Of a DNA stretch of 64,000 nt, positions 9,430-16,427 are shown piece by piece (position 1 is the first letter of the stretch; the number at the start of each line of letters is the position of its first letter). Source of the stretch: Aeoliella straminimaris (GTDB taxonomy: Bacteria > Planctomycetota > Planctomycetia > Pirellulales > Lacipirellulaceae). The stretch spans positions 496,001 to 560,000 of the forward strand of contig NZ_JAMXLR010000036.1 of assembly GCF_024054565.1 (NCBI RefSeq), read 5' to 3'. The notes under the pieces were generated by a model. That model saw only the letters and a program-made list of their open reading frames with translations. It was not told the DNA's origin and made no database searches. The translations under genes were made by a program, and so were the position numbers.

Positions 9430-11139
9430 TCACCGGCACTGCGTGTGCAGCCGCAGGATGCGGGCCACCTCGCGGATCGTGGCGTTATCGTGCGTTAGTT
9501 CGGTGTGCTTGCTGTCGACTATCGCTTCGCTGCACACGCCGGCCAGTTGGGCACTCCACAGCGGCACTACGCCGTCGGTCGGCTCCGGGCGGAGCGGCCG
9601 GTTCACGACGCCGCAGATCGAATGCACTCGCACCCGTTGCGAGAAGGGCATGCCCAGCATCGTCAGCAGGAACGGATTGTCCGGTTTCAGCAGGTCAATG
9701 CTGCTGGGGATCCTTCGCTCGATCTCCGCGGTGAACACGCCCGGGTTGTCGCGCAGCAACTGATCGTGCTCTTGTTTCGTTTCGGGCGACTGTTCGGCCA
9801 GTAGCGAACCCAGCCGGCCAATGCACCGCGAGGCGTCCGACGAGCCCTGATGGGGCGTGCCGATGAATACCACGCGGGACACATCGGGATTGGGGTCGAA
9901 GAACATCTGGCTTACCAAACCATCACGCGTCGCTGGCGTGGTGACGATCTGCGATGGGGGGCGATTGGCCAGCGTGCTCCACAGCGCGTCGCCGGCGAAC
10001 ATAACCTGCAGCTTGGCTACCAATCCTCCCATGCTGTGCCCCACCAGCACCATTTGCGCGTGGGCGGGATGGTCCCGCTGTGGATCGTACGTGGCCCGCA
10101 GTTGGTGCAGCTCCTTTCGCAAGGTTGCCGCGCTGCGGAAGAACTGCGTGCCGGTGGAGTAACGGAACGCCCAGAACTGGTACTTGTCGGCAATATCGCG
10201 GTCGGCCCGCAGGTCGTTCACCATGTTGAGCCAAGTGGCCGGATCGGACAGCAGGCCGTGGATCAGCACCACAGGAATCTTATTGGGCTGGTATGGTTCG
10301 AGCATGTACAGGCCACCATCCTCGGTACTAGATCCCGGCAGCAGGAAGTCCTGCAGCCACAAATCGTTGTTCTCCGGCGGCGGGTACGCGAAGGGAGCCG
10401 AGATGTCGCGGGCGAGCGGGGTGCTGCGGCCGCTGGTGGAGATCGTATCGCTGGCCAGGGGATTGATCAGCTCGAGCGTGAAAACCCCGCCTGCGCTACC
10501 GTCCGCGCTCGCCGAGCAAGGACGCAGGACAGCCGTCGCGGCGAACGATTCTTCCACCTGCATGAACGGCTCGATGCACGGCCCCCGCCGCACCACTACC
10601 AGCGGCACACCAAGTCCCGGGGCGTTATACCGCCGTTTCAGGTGGGCCAGCTCGTACTCGCCGACGGGCGCCAGTTCGCTGAACTCCGCAGGCTGCCAGG
10701 CAAATCCATCGTACGCGGTTGGCACCGGCACGAGTCCGCCCCGACCGGCGACCAGCAAACCTTGCCCTGGTCGCCACCGGCCGTGGTGCTGTGCTGCTAC
10801 GAGCATTCGCGTTACAGCCGAGTGGTACAGGTCCTGCTCTCGGGATGCGCCGCCGCCATGGGATGCGGCGATGGTAGGCCATGCCGCGACAGCCGCCTGG
10901 TAGTAGAAGTCGACGCATTCGGCCTGGCCCGATTGCTCGAGCGCAAAGGCCTGCGCGTAATTCCATTCGGCCGGACTGAGTCCTCCGGCCAGGGCCTGTG
11001 GCGATTGGAGATCGAGGGGGGCCACTACCGCCGGCGACCGCCAGGTGTTGCGGTGCGAACTGCAACCCGTGGCCAGCAGCAAGCAGAGCGCTGCGGCAGC
11101 GGCGACTTGCCGGGTCGGGTTGGCAGGCAGGAAACGCAC
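9430..11139 (-). CDS. Lipoprotein alpha/beta hydrolase (lipase-like)
   Basis: The GTG at 11139 gives 569 residues beginning with a lipoprotein signal (hydrophobic run ending LLATGC, lipobox Cys near residue 25). A further in-frame GTG at 11247 would add 36 residues before the signal and is less likely. The C-terminal half is an alpha/beta hydrolase: VVLIHGLLSDPATW for the oxyanion region and VLVGHSMGGLVAK for the Ser nucleophile (about residue 368). The N-terminal 200 residues are of unknown type. It probably acts on lipids or esters at the cell envelope. It is convergent with acr3. Confidence 0.8.
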   Translation of the reverse strand: MRFLPANPTRQVAAAAALCLLLATGCSSHRNTWRSPAVVAPLDLQSPQALAGGLSPAEWNYAQAFALEQSGQAECVDFYYQAAVAAWPTIAASHGGGASREQDLYHSAVTRMLVAAQHHGRWRPGQGLLVAGRGGLVPVPTAYDGFAWQPAEFSELAPVGEYELAHLKRRYNAPGLGVPLVVVRRGPCIEPFMQVEESFAATAVLRPCSASADGSAGGVFTLELINPLASDTISTSGRSTPLARDISAPFAYPPPENNDLWLQDFLLPGSSTEDGGLYMLEPYQPNKIPVVLIHGLLSDPATWLNMVNDLRADRDIADKYQFWAFRYSTGTQFFRSAATLRKELHQLRATYDPQRDHPAHAQMVLVGHSMGGLVAKLQVMFAGDALWSTLANRPPSQIVTTPATRDGLVSQMFFDPNPDVSRVVFIGTPHQGSSDASRCIGRLGSLLAEQSPETKQEHDQLLRDNPGVFTAEIERRIPSSIDLLKPDNPFLLTMLGMPFSQRVRVHSICGVVNRPLRPEPTDGVVPLWSAQLAGVCSEAIVDSKHTELTHDNATIREVARILRLHTQCR

Positions 11140-11475
11140 GCGGGTCCCTTCCGTGGGCACGCATCGAGGACGAAACAGGAATGGCAACGGGGCAGGGGGG
11201 GAATCCGCCTCGGTACGGATCACCACCTCTATGGGAACATACACCACCTGCTGCGCGCGGCTGGGCGAAGGGGGCAGATTCCGCGGAATGCTGCGGAGTT
11301 TTTTGGACCGCGGAGCCTACAACGATGGCAGTTGTCGACGTTTGCGCAGGCAGCAGAGTTTACCCAGGCGGCGCGATGCGTTTCGAGCAAGGGCGAACAG
11401 GTGCTTTGGGGCTTTCTCCGCAGGAGATGAGATGCTCGTGAGTACCACTTATCCGTTGCATCATCGCCGGGGCGA

Positions 11476-11715
11476 CTACTGCGTGTGCTTCACCCACCAG
11501 GGGCTTGGCTCCGACGTTGATTCCAGGATCTGTTGAATCTCGTCGGGAGTTCTCCCCTGGGCGAGCAACTCGCGTTTCAGTTCATGGTCCAGCTCGGCCT
11601 GGCGAAGCTTGCGCTGGTGGTCGGTGATAATGGCAACGATCGGAACCAGACAGCCCAGCACCGCGCCGGCCGTGGCGGGCAGCAGCCAGGGATTCTCGTA
11701 GATAGTCTGCAACAT
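11476..11715 (-). CDS. Small single-span membrane protein
   Basis: The ATG at 11715 gives 79 residues; the frame continues to a TTG at 11736. One N-terminal transmembrane helix (LLPATAGAVLGCLVPIVAII) is followed by a charged helix, KLRQAELDHELKRELLAQG, and a TPDEIQQILE segment. The overall layout (TM, heptad-like helix, 'EIxxIL' tail) is common in short planctomycete membrane proteins of unknown role. I do not recognise a named family. Confidence 0.65.
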   Translation of the reverse strand: MLQTIYENPWLLPATAGAVLGCLVPIVAIITDHQRKLRQAELDHELKRELLAQGRTPDEIQQILESTSEPSPWWVKHTQ

Positions 11716-12404
11716 GACGATGTTTGCTTTCAGCAAGCGTTTCGAATCAAGGGCCTCGGCCGCATCATTGGCTCAAATCGCGAAGCGAACCACCTGACAG
11801 TCTATCGGGCAAAAGCGGCACTCAACAGACGTTTCGCCCGCGAAGGGCGATTCTTGGCGTCGTAGGGTGAAAACAGGGACAACCTAGCCGGCGCGGCGGA
11901 TCGGCCCCCAACCTTCCTTCCCGCAGGTCCACAACAAGCAGCCACCCCTCGGCGTATCGGGACACCCCCGGCGAGTTTTGCTACAGCTGGTTTTTCTCCC
12001 CAGCCTCCCCCATTCGCATTCGTGGGCCCAAAACTCGGAGGGTTTTGGTCACCCCCCAGGTGGAGAAACCCCTTGTTTTCCAGGCCCAACCACCCGCAAG
12101 GTGCGACAAAACCCCGAGAGTAGTCCCCACCTATACAGCGAGTTGTCCCAATACTCCCAGGTGGGCCCAAAACTCACCGAGCAGGCCCAAAACTCCTCAC
12201 AGGTTCCCGTGCACTGCCACTCACGTCCGCGGGATGCCTGGGGACGAGCTCCACGAGCCCCCAGCCAACACCTACTCCCCCGCGGCTAGCGCCGTCGGCT
12301 CAGTTGGCTTGCGCACCTTCGGCCCATCCACCCAGCCCGCGCGGCATCTTCATTAGATCACACCACCGCGCGATATCTACGGCGATTTTATTACAACCGA
12401 GATT
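11716..12404. other. 689-nt C-rich non-coding region with short direct repeats
   Basis: There is no convincing protein here; the longest frame (11802-12170, minus) is a Gly/Pro/Arg-biased product with no domain character. From about 11930 to 12310 the plus strand is strikingly richer in C than G. The dodecamer GGCCCAAAACTC occurs at 12025, 12164 and 12184. The first copy forms a hairpin with downstream GTTTTGG (12028-12034 with 12042-12048). CCCAGGTGG recurs near 12054 and 12157. The stretch sits directly before the Hint/toxin cassettes. Confidence 0.5.
12025..12195. repeat. Three copies of GGCCCAAAACTC
   Basis: Perfect 12-bp direct repeats start at 12025, 12164 and 12184. Spacing is irregular (139 and 20 nt), so this is not a CRISPR-like array. 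A related GGCCCAA occurs near 12088. The role is unknown; recombination or protein-binding sites at the border of the toxin island are possibilities only. Confidence 0.55.
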
Positions 12405-13079
12405 TTGACGCCCGACCGCGCCGCCACTATCCACGCTTCAAACGGGGACCAAACGAACCAAAGGGAAACACTCTTCGTCCAGGGCCAGGGCTGGACGGCC
12501 GCCGGCGAATTGCAGCCGGGCGACCTGGTCAGCACGGCCACTGGCGAGTGGCTACCGGTCCAAGCAGTCACCGACACCCACCAGTCGGTCACGGTCTACA
12601 ACTTCCGCGTCAGCGAGTATCATACGTACTTCATCGCCCCGGCGGACCTGGCGTTCGACGTTTGGGTGCATAACGCGTGCAACGCGCCACTGGCTGCCGT
12701 TGACGGTGCACACCATCTGGACGACTTTATCGACGATTTGGTTGACGGATGGAGAACGCATCAAGCGGCCCAGAGATCAGCGATCAATGTAATTGAGAAT
12801 CACCACCTAGTTTCAAATAAGATGCTGAGTGCGTTGGATGACGTTGGATTCGCTGGTGGTCATGCGCTACGCAACCGACGAAGTCTTCAATATATGTCTT
12901 CTCCTGGTGGGCATGTAGGCTACGAAGATTGGCACAGAATCATGGACGACGACATGGTGCGATACATTAGACAACAAGGTCCGGACCTTACGGAGAATGC
13001 CCTTCTTCAACATATACACAACTACTACCAGCAGCCGGAATTGAGTTGGAGGATTCCTGGAGTTAACCTGGGCTTTTAG
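12405..13079 (+). CDS. Orphan Hint-tail / 'HH' nuclease toxin tip (module 1)
   Basis: The frame opens only with a TTG (12405), and residues 1-22 are not Hint-like, so this is probably a 5'-truncated module. Residues about 23-90 are the C-terminal part of a Hint domain (FVQGQGWTAAGELQPGD, then TVYNFRVSEYHTYF and VWVHNA). The remaining 135 residues are a toxin tip with ENHHLVSNK, N-R-R-S-L and HVGYEDWHRIMDDD, ending YYQQPELSWRIPG. The double His followed by Asn and a later His fits the HNH/EndoVII superfamily of AHH-like nuclease toxins. Its presumed immunity gene starts 4 nt after the stop. Whether it is expressed on its own is doubtful. Confidence 0.7.
   Translation: MTPDRAATIHASNGDQTNQRETLFVQGQGWTAAGELQPGDLVSTATGEWLPVQAVTDTHQSVTVYNFRVSEYHTYFIAPADLAFDVWVHNACNAPLAAVDGAHHLDDFIDDLVDGWRTHQAAQRSAINVIENHHLVSNKMLSALDDVGFAGGHALRNRRSLQYMSSPGGHVGYEDWHRIMDDDMVRYIRQQGPDLTENALLQHIHNYYQQPELSWRIPGVNLGF
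12471..12677 (+). repeat. Hint-tail repeat, copy A
   Basis: About 207 nt encode the C-terminal part of a Hint domain in frame with toxin tip 1. It aligns with copy B from about 13885. Its last 104 nt (12570-12673) differ from copy C at only one position by my reading. Homology stops abruptly on the left at about 12471 and on the right after the VWVHNA codons. Confidence 0.85.
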
Positions 13080-13083
13080 AATT

Positions 13084-13677
13084 ATGCACTTCTATATACT
13101 TTCCCTCGCCACTGCAAAATCTACATACGCAGAGTTTGAGTTGGTTGACAGGCCACAGCGTGCCGAGCCTCCCAAGTGTGTCGCCTGTGGAGCAAGACTG
13201 TCTAATCTCCGCCGTCTTCCGCCTCATCGCTATCGACTGAAGCACGGCAACCATCCAGGCGATCTGTTAACCGATGGCATGGATATCGCCGTATCCACAA
13301 GATTCGTAGAATCATATAGTGTTTCGGGTCTCTCTGGCTTAGAGTTTTCAGATACTACCATCGAATTGTGCAATACGGCACTTGCATATTACATGGCATC
13401 GCCTGTATGCACCTACACGCTCTTGGATGAGTCCGCGAGTGGAATCGCCATCAATAATTTTCGTGGATGTGACAAGTGTAGAGCTATGTCGATCAAAAGT
13501 ATTGATCGAGTTGTATTGAGAGAAGAGACGTGGTTAGGCGAAGACATTTTTAGGACCGCCAATCTTTTTGGTGAAATCCTAACTTCTCAACGATTCGTGG
13601 ACTTCGTCTACTCGAACAAATTCACAAACTTCCAGTTCATTGGTCAACAAGACTATCACGTAGATTTTGGCATCTAG
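13084..13677 (+). CDS. Candidate immunity protein with CxxC...CxxC (module 1)
   Basis: A 197-residue soluble protein whose ATG lies 4 nt after the toxin-tip stop, as expected for a toxin/immunity pair. It carries CVACG near residue 38 and CDKC near residue 136, a possible zinc ribbon split by about 95 residues. The C-terminal TWLGEDIFRTANLFGE and SQRFVDFV segments recall immunity proteins of the double-CXXCG (SitI6-like) and Imm11-like types from myxobacteria. The assignment is tentative. Codon use is clearly more AT-rich than in the surrounding chromosome, consistent with transfer. Confidence 0.7.
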   Translation: MHFYILSLATAKSTYAEFELVDRPQRAEPPKCVACGARLSNLRRLPPHRYRLKHGNHPGDLLTDGMDIAVSTRFVESYSVSGLSGLEFSDTTIELCNTALAYYMASPVCTYTLLDESASGIAINNFRGCDKCRAMSIKSIDRVVLREETWLGEDIFRTANLFGEILTSQRFVDFVYSNKFTNFQFIGQQDYHVDFGI

Positions 13678-13763
13678 ATATCAATTACTCTATCTCGCAC
13701 AAATGAGTAGCAACAAGACTTCCATGTGAGAATACCGTAAACAAATTTGTGAAGTAACCACCA

Positions 13764-14094
13764 ACGAGCGACGATGGCACGGCCGTTCCCACGCCGCAAG
13801 TGGTCGAGGAGGTTTTCACTCGCGAAGGGCAGCTGCTTGAGGTCGAAATTGCCGGGCGGGTGCTGCGGACCACGCCCGAGCATCCGTTCTTTGTCCAGGG
13901 CCAGGGCTGGACGGCCGCCGGCGAATTGCAGCCGGGCGACCTGGTCAGCACGGCCACTGGCGAGTGGCTAGCCGTCGAGTCAATCACCGACACCCACCAG
14001 TCGGTCACGGTCTACAACTTCCGCGTCAGCGAGTATCATACGTACTTCATCGCCCTGAGCGGACCTGGCGTTCGACGTTTGGGTGCATAATGCG
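13764..14094 (+). pseudogene. Frameshifted Hint-domain fragment, copy B
   Basis: This is the longest Hint fragment in the island. From about 13764 it encodes PQVVEEVFTREGQLLEVE, RTTPEHPFFVQGQGW and the Hint tail. The N-terminal third with the catalytic Cys is missing. Relative to copies A and C there is one extra base near 14055 (CCCTGAGCGG instead of CCCCGGCGG). The frame therefore stops at 14090, while the VWVHNA motif and the toxin tip continue in the next frame. An isolated translated frame runs 13800-14090. It is probably not functional as a Hint protease. Confidence 0.75.
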
Positions 14095-14487
14095 TATCGA
14101 AAACCAAATGCTGCCGCAGCAGCCACCGCGAATGTCCGCAAGGAGATTGATAGAATCAAGCTCAATATGTCGGACTATGAAATTGCCAACACAACATATG
14201 CTGCAGCTGAAGTTCGAACGAGCGAAGGTTTGACTGAGATGTGGGTCGCAGGTGCTGGGCGTACGGGGTCAGCGCGCCGTGCCATTCGTGGGGCCTCTCG
14301 TAACGTGAAAAGCCCAGCTCTGCCGCAGCATGCTCTGGTGCCGCGAATCAATGATGCAGAGAGGCACATCATGCGAACCGCCAGACGTGAGGGAGCTATT
14401 ATTGAGGCCATTGGGGCCACACGTGACATCTGCACTTACTGCCAGGCGGCGATCCCACGTTTAAAGATCGTGACGGGGAGAAAGTGA
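14083..14487 (+). CDS. Deaminase-like toxin tip (module 2), out of frame with its Hint tail
   Basis: A 134-residue frame beginning at the GTG of the VWVHNA motif. The C-terminal half has NDAERHI (Asp91-Ala-Glu93) followed 24 residues later by ICTYCQAAIP (Cys117, Cys120). This is the [x]AE...CxxC zinc pattern of the toxin deaminases (BURPS668_1122-type and relatives). The position usually held by His or Cys is Asp, so activity must be treated as unproven. The predicted target would be a base in nucleic acid or a nucleotide. The upstream Hint part carries a 1-nt insertion, so no fusion protein can be made without frameshifting. The immunity candidate overlaps its stop codon. Confidence 0.6.
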   Translation: MHNAYRKPNAAAAATANVRKEIDRIKLNMSDYEIANTTYAAAEVRTSEGLTEMWVAGAGRTGSARRAIRGASRNVKSPALPQHALVPRINDAERHIMRTARREGAIIEAIGATRDICTYCQAAIPRLKIVTGRK

Positions 14488-14489
14488 AA

Positions 14490-14822
14490 ATGTGCCGATC
14501 GGAGAGGTTCAAGCCAGACATGCTGAAAGACGAGATGAATGAGCTTACAGAATTGTTACGCACTGAACCGATACTTGAAGACCTTAGGCGAGCGATTCTT
14601 GCGCATGGTATTGATCCAAATACGGCTAAGCTGGTCGGGTTTATTGAGAATGGTGAAGGGTTGGAGGCGGGCGTTCTGTTCTCACCTGATATGCGTTGCT
14701 TTGAGTTTGAACGCAACGTTCTGAAGTCAACTCATTTTGTTGTTTGGCGAGAGATCTTGGACCTAGCTGACATTGAGGGAAAGTTTCCTACGGCCGTAGC
14801 CATCATCCACCTACTTAAGTAG
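14490..14822 (+). CDS. Candidate immunity protein (module 2), unknown family
   Basis: 110 residues from the ATG at 14490, which lies 3 nt after the toxin-tip stop; a GTG at 14484 overlaps the stop and is an alternative. A GGGGAG site at 14474-14479 precedes it. The protein is acidic with mixed alpha/beta character (KLVGFIENGEGLEAGVLFSP in the middle) and no signal peptide. I do not recognise a family. Position, size and acidity are what point to an immunity role against the deaminase-like tip. Confidence 0.6.
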   Translation: MCRSERFKPDMLKDEMNELTELLRTEPILEDLRRAILAHGIDPNTAKLVGFIENGEGLEAGVLFSPDMRCFEFERNVLKSTHFVVWREILDLADIEGKFPTAVAIIHLLK

Positions 14823-14832
14823 GGTTGAGTTT

Positions 14833-14937
14833 ACCGACACCCACCAATCGGTCACGGTCTACAACTTCCGCGTCAGCGAGTATCATACGTACTTCATCGC
14901 CCCGGCGGACCTGGCGTTCGACGTTTGGGTGCATAAT
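14833..14937 (+). repeat. Hint-tail repeat, copy C
   Basis: A 105-nt direct repeat of the Hint 3' end, starting 10 nt after the stop of the module 2 immunity gene. It is in frame with toxin tip 3 but has no start codon before the final GTG of VWVHN. It differs from copy A at one visible position (CACCAATCGG versus CACCAGTCGG). Confidence 0.85.
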
Positions 14938-15330
14938 AGCTATGGTCAACAGGTAGATGACGCGATCGAAGCTGGAACCCTTGGACTCAGGAAAATAAGG
15001 AGACTACGTGGCGAACTCCATCATATTGCAACAGATAAAGATGCACTGTTTGCCCCACAGTTAGAAGTGCTATTTGAGAAAGCTGGACTCTCGCTTCAGC
15101 ATCCTCTGAATATCACGCGCCTGCCAGGCCATGTTGGGCCGCATGGAAAAGTCGTCAATCAGATCATTCTTGACCGATTAGTCACTGCAACTGAAGGCCT
15201 GTCCGGCACATCCTTTAGGAACCAATTGTTGGACGAACTTTGGGATCTCCGTCGTCAAATTCACAATACTGACTTTGGTGATCTTTTTAAAGCTGCGGCG
15301 TCTAGAGCTGATGTTCTGGGGAAATTCTGA
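14929..15330 (+). CDS. AHH-type nuclease toxin tip (module 3)
   Basis: The translated frame from the GTG at 14929 has 133 residues; the true parent would be a Hint-bearing polymorphic toxin. The tip matches the AHH branch of HNH/EndoVII nucleases: ELHHIATDKDALFAPQ (His31-His32), an AGLSL segment, Asn61, and LPGHVGPHG (His68, His72), then LVTATEGLSG. These residues would bind the metal and activate water for DNA or RNA cleavage. No independent start site is convincing, so it may be silent. An Imm11-like gene begins 10 nt after its stop, the usual partner type for AHH tips. Confidence 0.7.
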   Translation: MHNSYGQQVDDAIEAGTLGLRKIRRLRGELHHIATDKDALFAPQLEVLFEKAGLSLQHPLNITRLPGHVGPHGKVVNQIILDRLVTATEGLSGTSFRNQLLDELWDLRRQIHNTDFGDLFKAAASRADVLGKF

Positions 15331-15340
15331 GCTAGCGAAT

Positions 15341-15898
15341 ATGAATTACTTTCGATTGGTTGCAGACGATGATTCAAGTTGGCATTTGCAGCTCCCCGAT
15401 ACGTTTCCGAACGGGGAAGATTTAGACGTTTGGGCGTTTCGAAAGGGAGTAGCATACTCAGGGCTGCAACCAGTGCCAATCTTAGTGCAGCGAGAGGGTA
15501 GACCCGTAGACTATGTGCCTACAGCTTTTGGCTCTGAGATTATGTCGACGCGGATGGCGAACATCATCGACGAAATCGCGCCCGATGAAATTCAGCGAAT
15601 TCCGACGGTCATAGCCGCGGAAGGGAGCTGGGAGTTGATCAATCCACTGCATGTAGTTGATTGCATCGACCATGATCGATCAGATATCCAATACTATCCG
15701 CCCGATCATCCAAGGCTCGCAGGAAACCCTCGCATGGTAGTCAAGCTGGTGATCAACGGCAATCGAACTCAGGGACATGATCTTTTTATGGCAAAGGGGT
15801 GGCGTGTGGCTACCATTGTGTCGGAGAGACTTAGGATGGCATTACAGGACACTGGCATATCCGGCATTGACTTTTGGCCAGTTTCTGCAGAGGATTGA
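15341..15898 (+). CDS. Imm11/DUF1629-like immunity protein (module 3)
   Basis: 185 residues from the ATG at 15341. The N-terminus MNYFRLVADDDSSWHLQ, the central WELINPLHVVDCIDHDRS and the C-terminal VSERLRMALQDTGISGIDF match the layout of the Imm11 (DUF1629) family, whose members often follow AHH nuclease tips. It is a soluble cytoplasmic protein expected to bind and neutralise the adjacent nuclease. Base composition is more AT-rich than the flanking chromosome. The next Hint-tail copy begins 15 nt after its stop. Confidence 0.75.
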   Translation: MNYFRLVADDDSSWHLQLPDTFPNGEDLDVWAFRKGVAYSGLQPVPILVQREGRPVDYVPTAFGSEIMSTRMANIIDEIAPDEIQRIPTVIAAEGSWELINPLHVVDCIDHDRSDIQYYPPDHPRLAGNPRMVVKLVINGNRTQGHDLFMAKGWRVATIVSERLRMALQDTGISGIDFWPVSAED

Positions 15899-15912
15899 CG
15901 ATCTGATTGTTG

Positions 15913-16017
15913 TCAATCACCGACACCCACCAGTCGGTCACGGTCTACAACTTCCGCGTCAGCGAGTATCCTACGTACTTCATCGCCCTGAGCGGACCTG
16001 GCGTTCGACGTTTGGGT
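15913..16017 (+). repeat. Hint-tail repeat, copy D (no toxin attached)
   Basis: A 105-nt copy of the Hint 3' end carrying the same CCCTGAGCGG insertion as copy B, plus a CAT-to-CCT change (His to Pro). Homology ends at GTTTGGGT (16010-16017), just short of the HNA codons. The sequence that follows reaches a stop within about 55 nt, so no toxin tip is encoded. It marks the right edge of the recognisable island. Confidence 0.85.
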
Positions 16018-16427
16018 ATTGCAGTCTCACGGCACCGCTCATGTTGTGGAGGCACTGAGATAGCTGTCCCTGGCGAAGTCCCAGAATCGTCGGCTGGCCC
16101 CATTCGGGCCGTACACCGGTGGGGCCAGGGGGACTTGCGTTGGCCGTGCCCGCCGTGCGTTCCAACTGCATGGAACCTCGAGAACGCCAGCAATACCGCG
16201 ACTCGTCAGGTTGAGCCCCAGGTGCTGTCGACGGCGGGTGGGCCACTCTGAGGGGAAGCCTCCAAAGTTTCGCAGAATTTCGTCGCAAATGGTATCGATT
16301 GGAAGCACGAACCCCTACAATGCCGGGCTGGAGTGGGGCGGGTCAAGCAGCTCATCATCCGTCCGAACCAGGTGCCTTCGGCATGCTCGAGAAATATCAA
16401 CTCTGCTCAACTGCACAGGAGAAAGCG
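16018..16427. other. 410-nt stretch between the last Hint tail and the PEP-CTERM gene
   Basis: No gene can be supported. Composition returns to the GC-rich type. It may contain debris of a former toxin module, but I cannot recognise any domain in the six frames. The promoter of the PEP-CTERM gene should lie in its right half; an AGGAGA ribosome site is at 16417-16422. Confidence 0.45.

Noticed and set aside
11802..12170. 122-residue minus-strand frame in the C-rich region
   Set aside because: Composition is driven by base skew; there is no signal, helix pattern or motif, and it overlaps the repeated dodecamers.
12025..12195. CRISPR-like repeats
   Set aside because: Only three 12-bp copies with irregular spacing (139 and 20 nt) and no cas gene.
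12405..16017. Active mobile element or integron carrying the toxin modules
   Set aside because: No transposase, integrase, attC-like sites or terminal inverted repeats; the repeated unit is coding Hint sequence.
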